Source: Isoetes taiwanensis (Eukaryota > Streptophyta > Lycopodiopsida > Isoetales > Isoetaceae). From it: a DNA stretch of 64,000 bases. A program made the position numbers and the translations under genes. The DNA lies in NCBI GenBank assembly GCA_021234155.1, contig JAJEKV010000022.1, forward strand, positions 8,153,961 to 8,217,960, written 5' to 3'. Shown here in pieces: positions 63,259 through 64,000 of the stretch. The stretch's first letter is position 1. Each line of letters starts with the position of its first letter. The notes under the pieces are model-generated. The model worked only from the letters and a program-made list of their open reading frames with translations, made no database searches and was not told the origin of the DNA.

Positions 63259-64000
63259 ATGACTACTAGATTGGGTGCATCTTTGTTAAGTGCAGTAGAG
63301 GTGTTTAAAGGCACAGGGGGCTTCCAGGTGTGGAAGGAAAAGATCAAGGAGATCTTAGAAGTGGAGGGACTTTGGTCCTATGTTGGAGAGGACTCTGGAA
63401 ACAATGAGACCAGTGGTACTGCAGCTGTGATCATCAGTGCATCAGAGGAAGGTTCCAGCTCAGGGGAAGTTGAGGTAACTAGCTCAAACACAAATGCTAA
63501 GTTGATTGAAGCTAAGAGTATTGTTACAGTAAAACTGAGTCCTAGTATTTTGTTGAAAGTAAGAGGGATGCAACCGAGAGCAATTTGAAAATATTTAATC
63601 AAAACTTACGAGAATAAGACATCTTCTCAATTGGACGTTCTTGATAGAGAACTCAGAAATTTAAAATTTCATGAAAAGGATGATATAACTGAATTTTTCC
63701 AGAGGTTGGATAACTTGATAGCTGATTTAGAAGCAGCAGGTGTGACAATAACAAATGAACATCAAGTGATGTCTATTGCTAGGGCTTTTTCTGATTATGA
63801 TCAGTTATCAACATTGGTTAGAAACATTGCTAAGTCCAGGGAAGATGCAGAACTAATGGTAAAAACAGAACTTGAACAAAAGAAATTATTAGGGGAACAT
63901 GAAGAACATTCAGAGATTCTTTATGCTGGGAAAGGAAAATTCAGATCAGAGAAAGGTAAGGTGGGACCATGTTATCATTGTAATACTTATGGCCACCTTA
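63259..64000 (+). pseudogene. gag: copia Gag, truncated by the window edge
   Basis: ATG 63259 opens TTRLGASLLSAVEVFKGTGG FQVWKEKIKEILEVEGLWSY, the usual copia Gag N terminus. An in-frame TGA at 63586 interrupts it just before KYLIKTYENKTSSQLDVLDR, where W-x-Y-L is normal, so TGG to TGA is likely. The frame then stays open: FFQRLDNLIADLEAAGVTIT, to the first half of a zinc knuckle CYHCNTYGHL at the window end. It belongs to the LTR/primer-binding site at 59.1-59.8 kb, displaced by Helitron C. Confidence 0.88.

Overview
The window looks like nuclear DNA of a land plant with a large, repeat-rich genome. The evidence is Ty1/copia and Ty3/gypsy retrotransposons, CACTA, hAT-like, MULE-like and Helitron DNA transposons, LINEs, and fragments of plant genes: chloroplast omega-6 desaturase FAD6, an SBT2-type subtilase, a START/polyketide-cyclase-like protein and a C2-domain protein. 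GT/AG intron borders are visible. I cannot name the species; a fern, another seed-free plant or a gymnosperm would all fit. No bacterial, organellar, rRNA or tRNA genes and no CRISPR arrays were seen.

Layout. 1-3.2 kb: a gypsy reverse transcriptase split by a 655-bp MULE-like element and by a 5' copia fragment. 3.2-4.9 kb: non-coding, with a run of perfect 3-nt-loop hairpins. 6.05-9.26 kb: two LINE copies with related 3' tails but different simple-repeat ends. 10.76-11.95 kb: candidate Helitron A. 13.3-16.1 kb: minus-strand exon-like pieces including FAD6. 16.3-16.8 kb: a MITE with a perfect 9-bp target duplication. 18.6-19.7 kb: an ORF for a secreted, heavily N-glycosylated protein, running into the LTR of a decayed copia element (19.6-25.4 kb). 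That LTR is itself split by a poly(A)-tailed retroposed insert. 25.4-28.5 kb: Helitron B. 29.1-42.7 kb: copia remnants interrupted by a 978-bp hAT-like element and by a 9.6-kb CACTA element.

The CACTA element (32826-42452) has CACTA/TAGTG ends, an AAA target duplication and GC-rich sub-terminal repeats. It has no transposase ORF; most of it is about 6.6 tandem copies of a 1.1-kb unit. 42.8-45.3 kb: a minus-strand multi-exon gene relic and a partial second copy. 45.6-51.6 kb: an SBT2-like subtilase pseudogene split in an exon by a young copia element with a perfect TCGAT duplication. 51.6-59 kb: duplicated non-coding blocks, a C2-domain exon, a transposase-like relic and CCA/CAC microsatellites. 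59.1-64 kb: a copia element whose primer-binding site is split by Helitron C (59812-63243). Helitron C carries exons of a START/polyketide-cyclase-like gene in its own orientation.

None of the host genes looks complete. The window is best read as a stack of nested insertions. Several boundaries are base-precise because target duplications, or the A/T Helitron target, restore the interrupted host sequence. The best candidates for something not yet described are the 1.1-kb satellite carried inside a CACTA element and the Helitron family that carries host exons.
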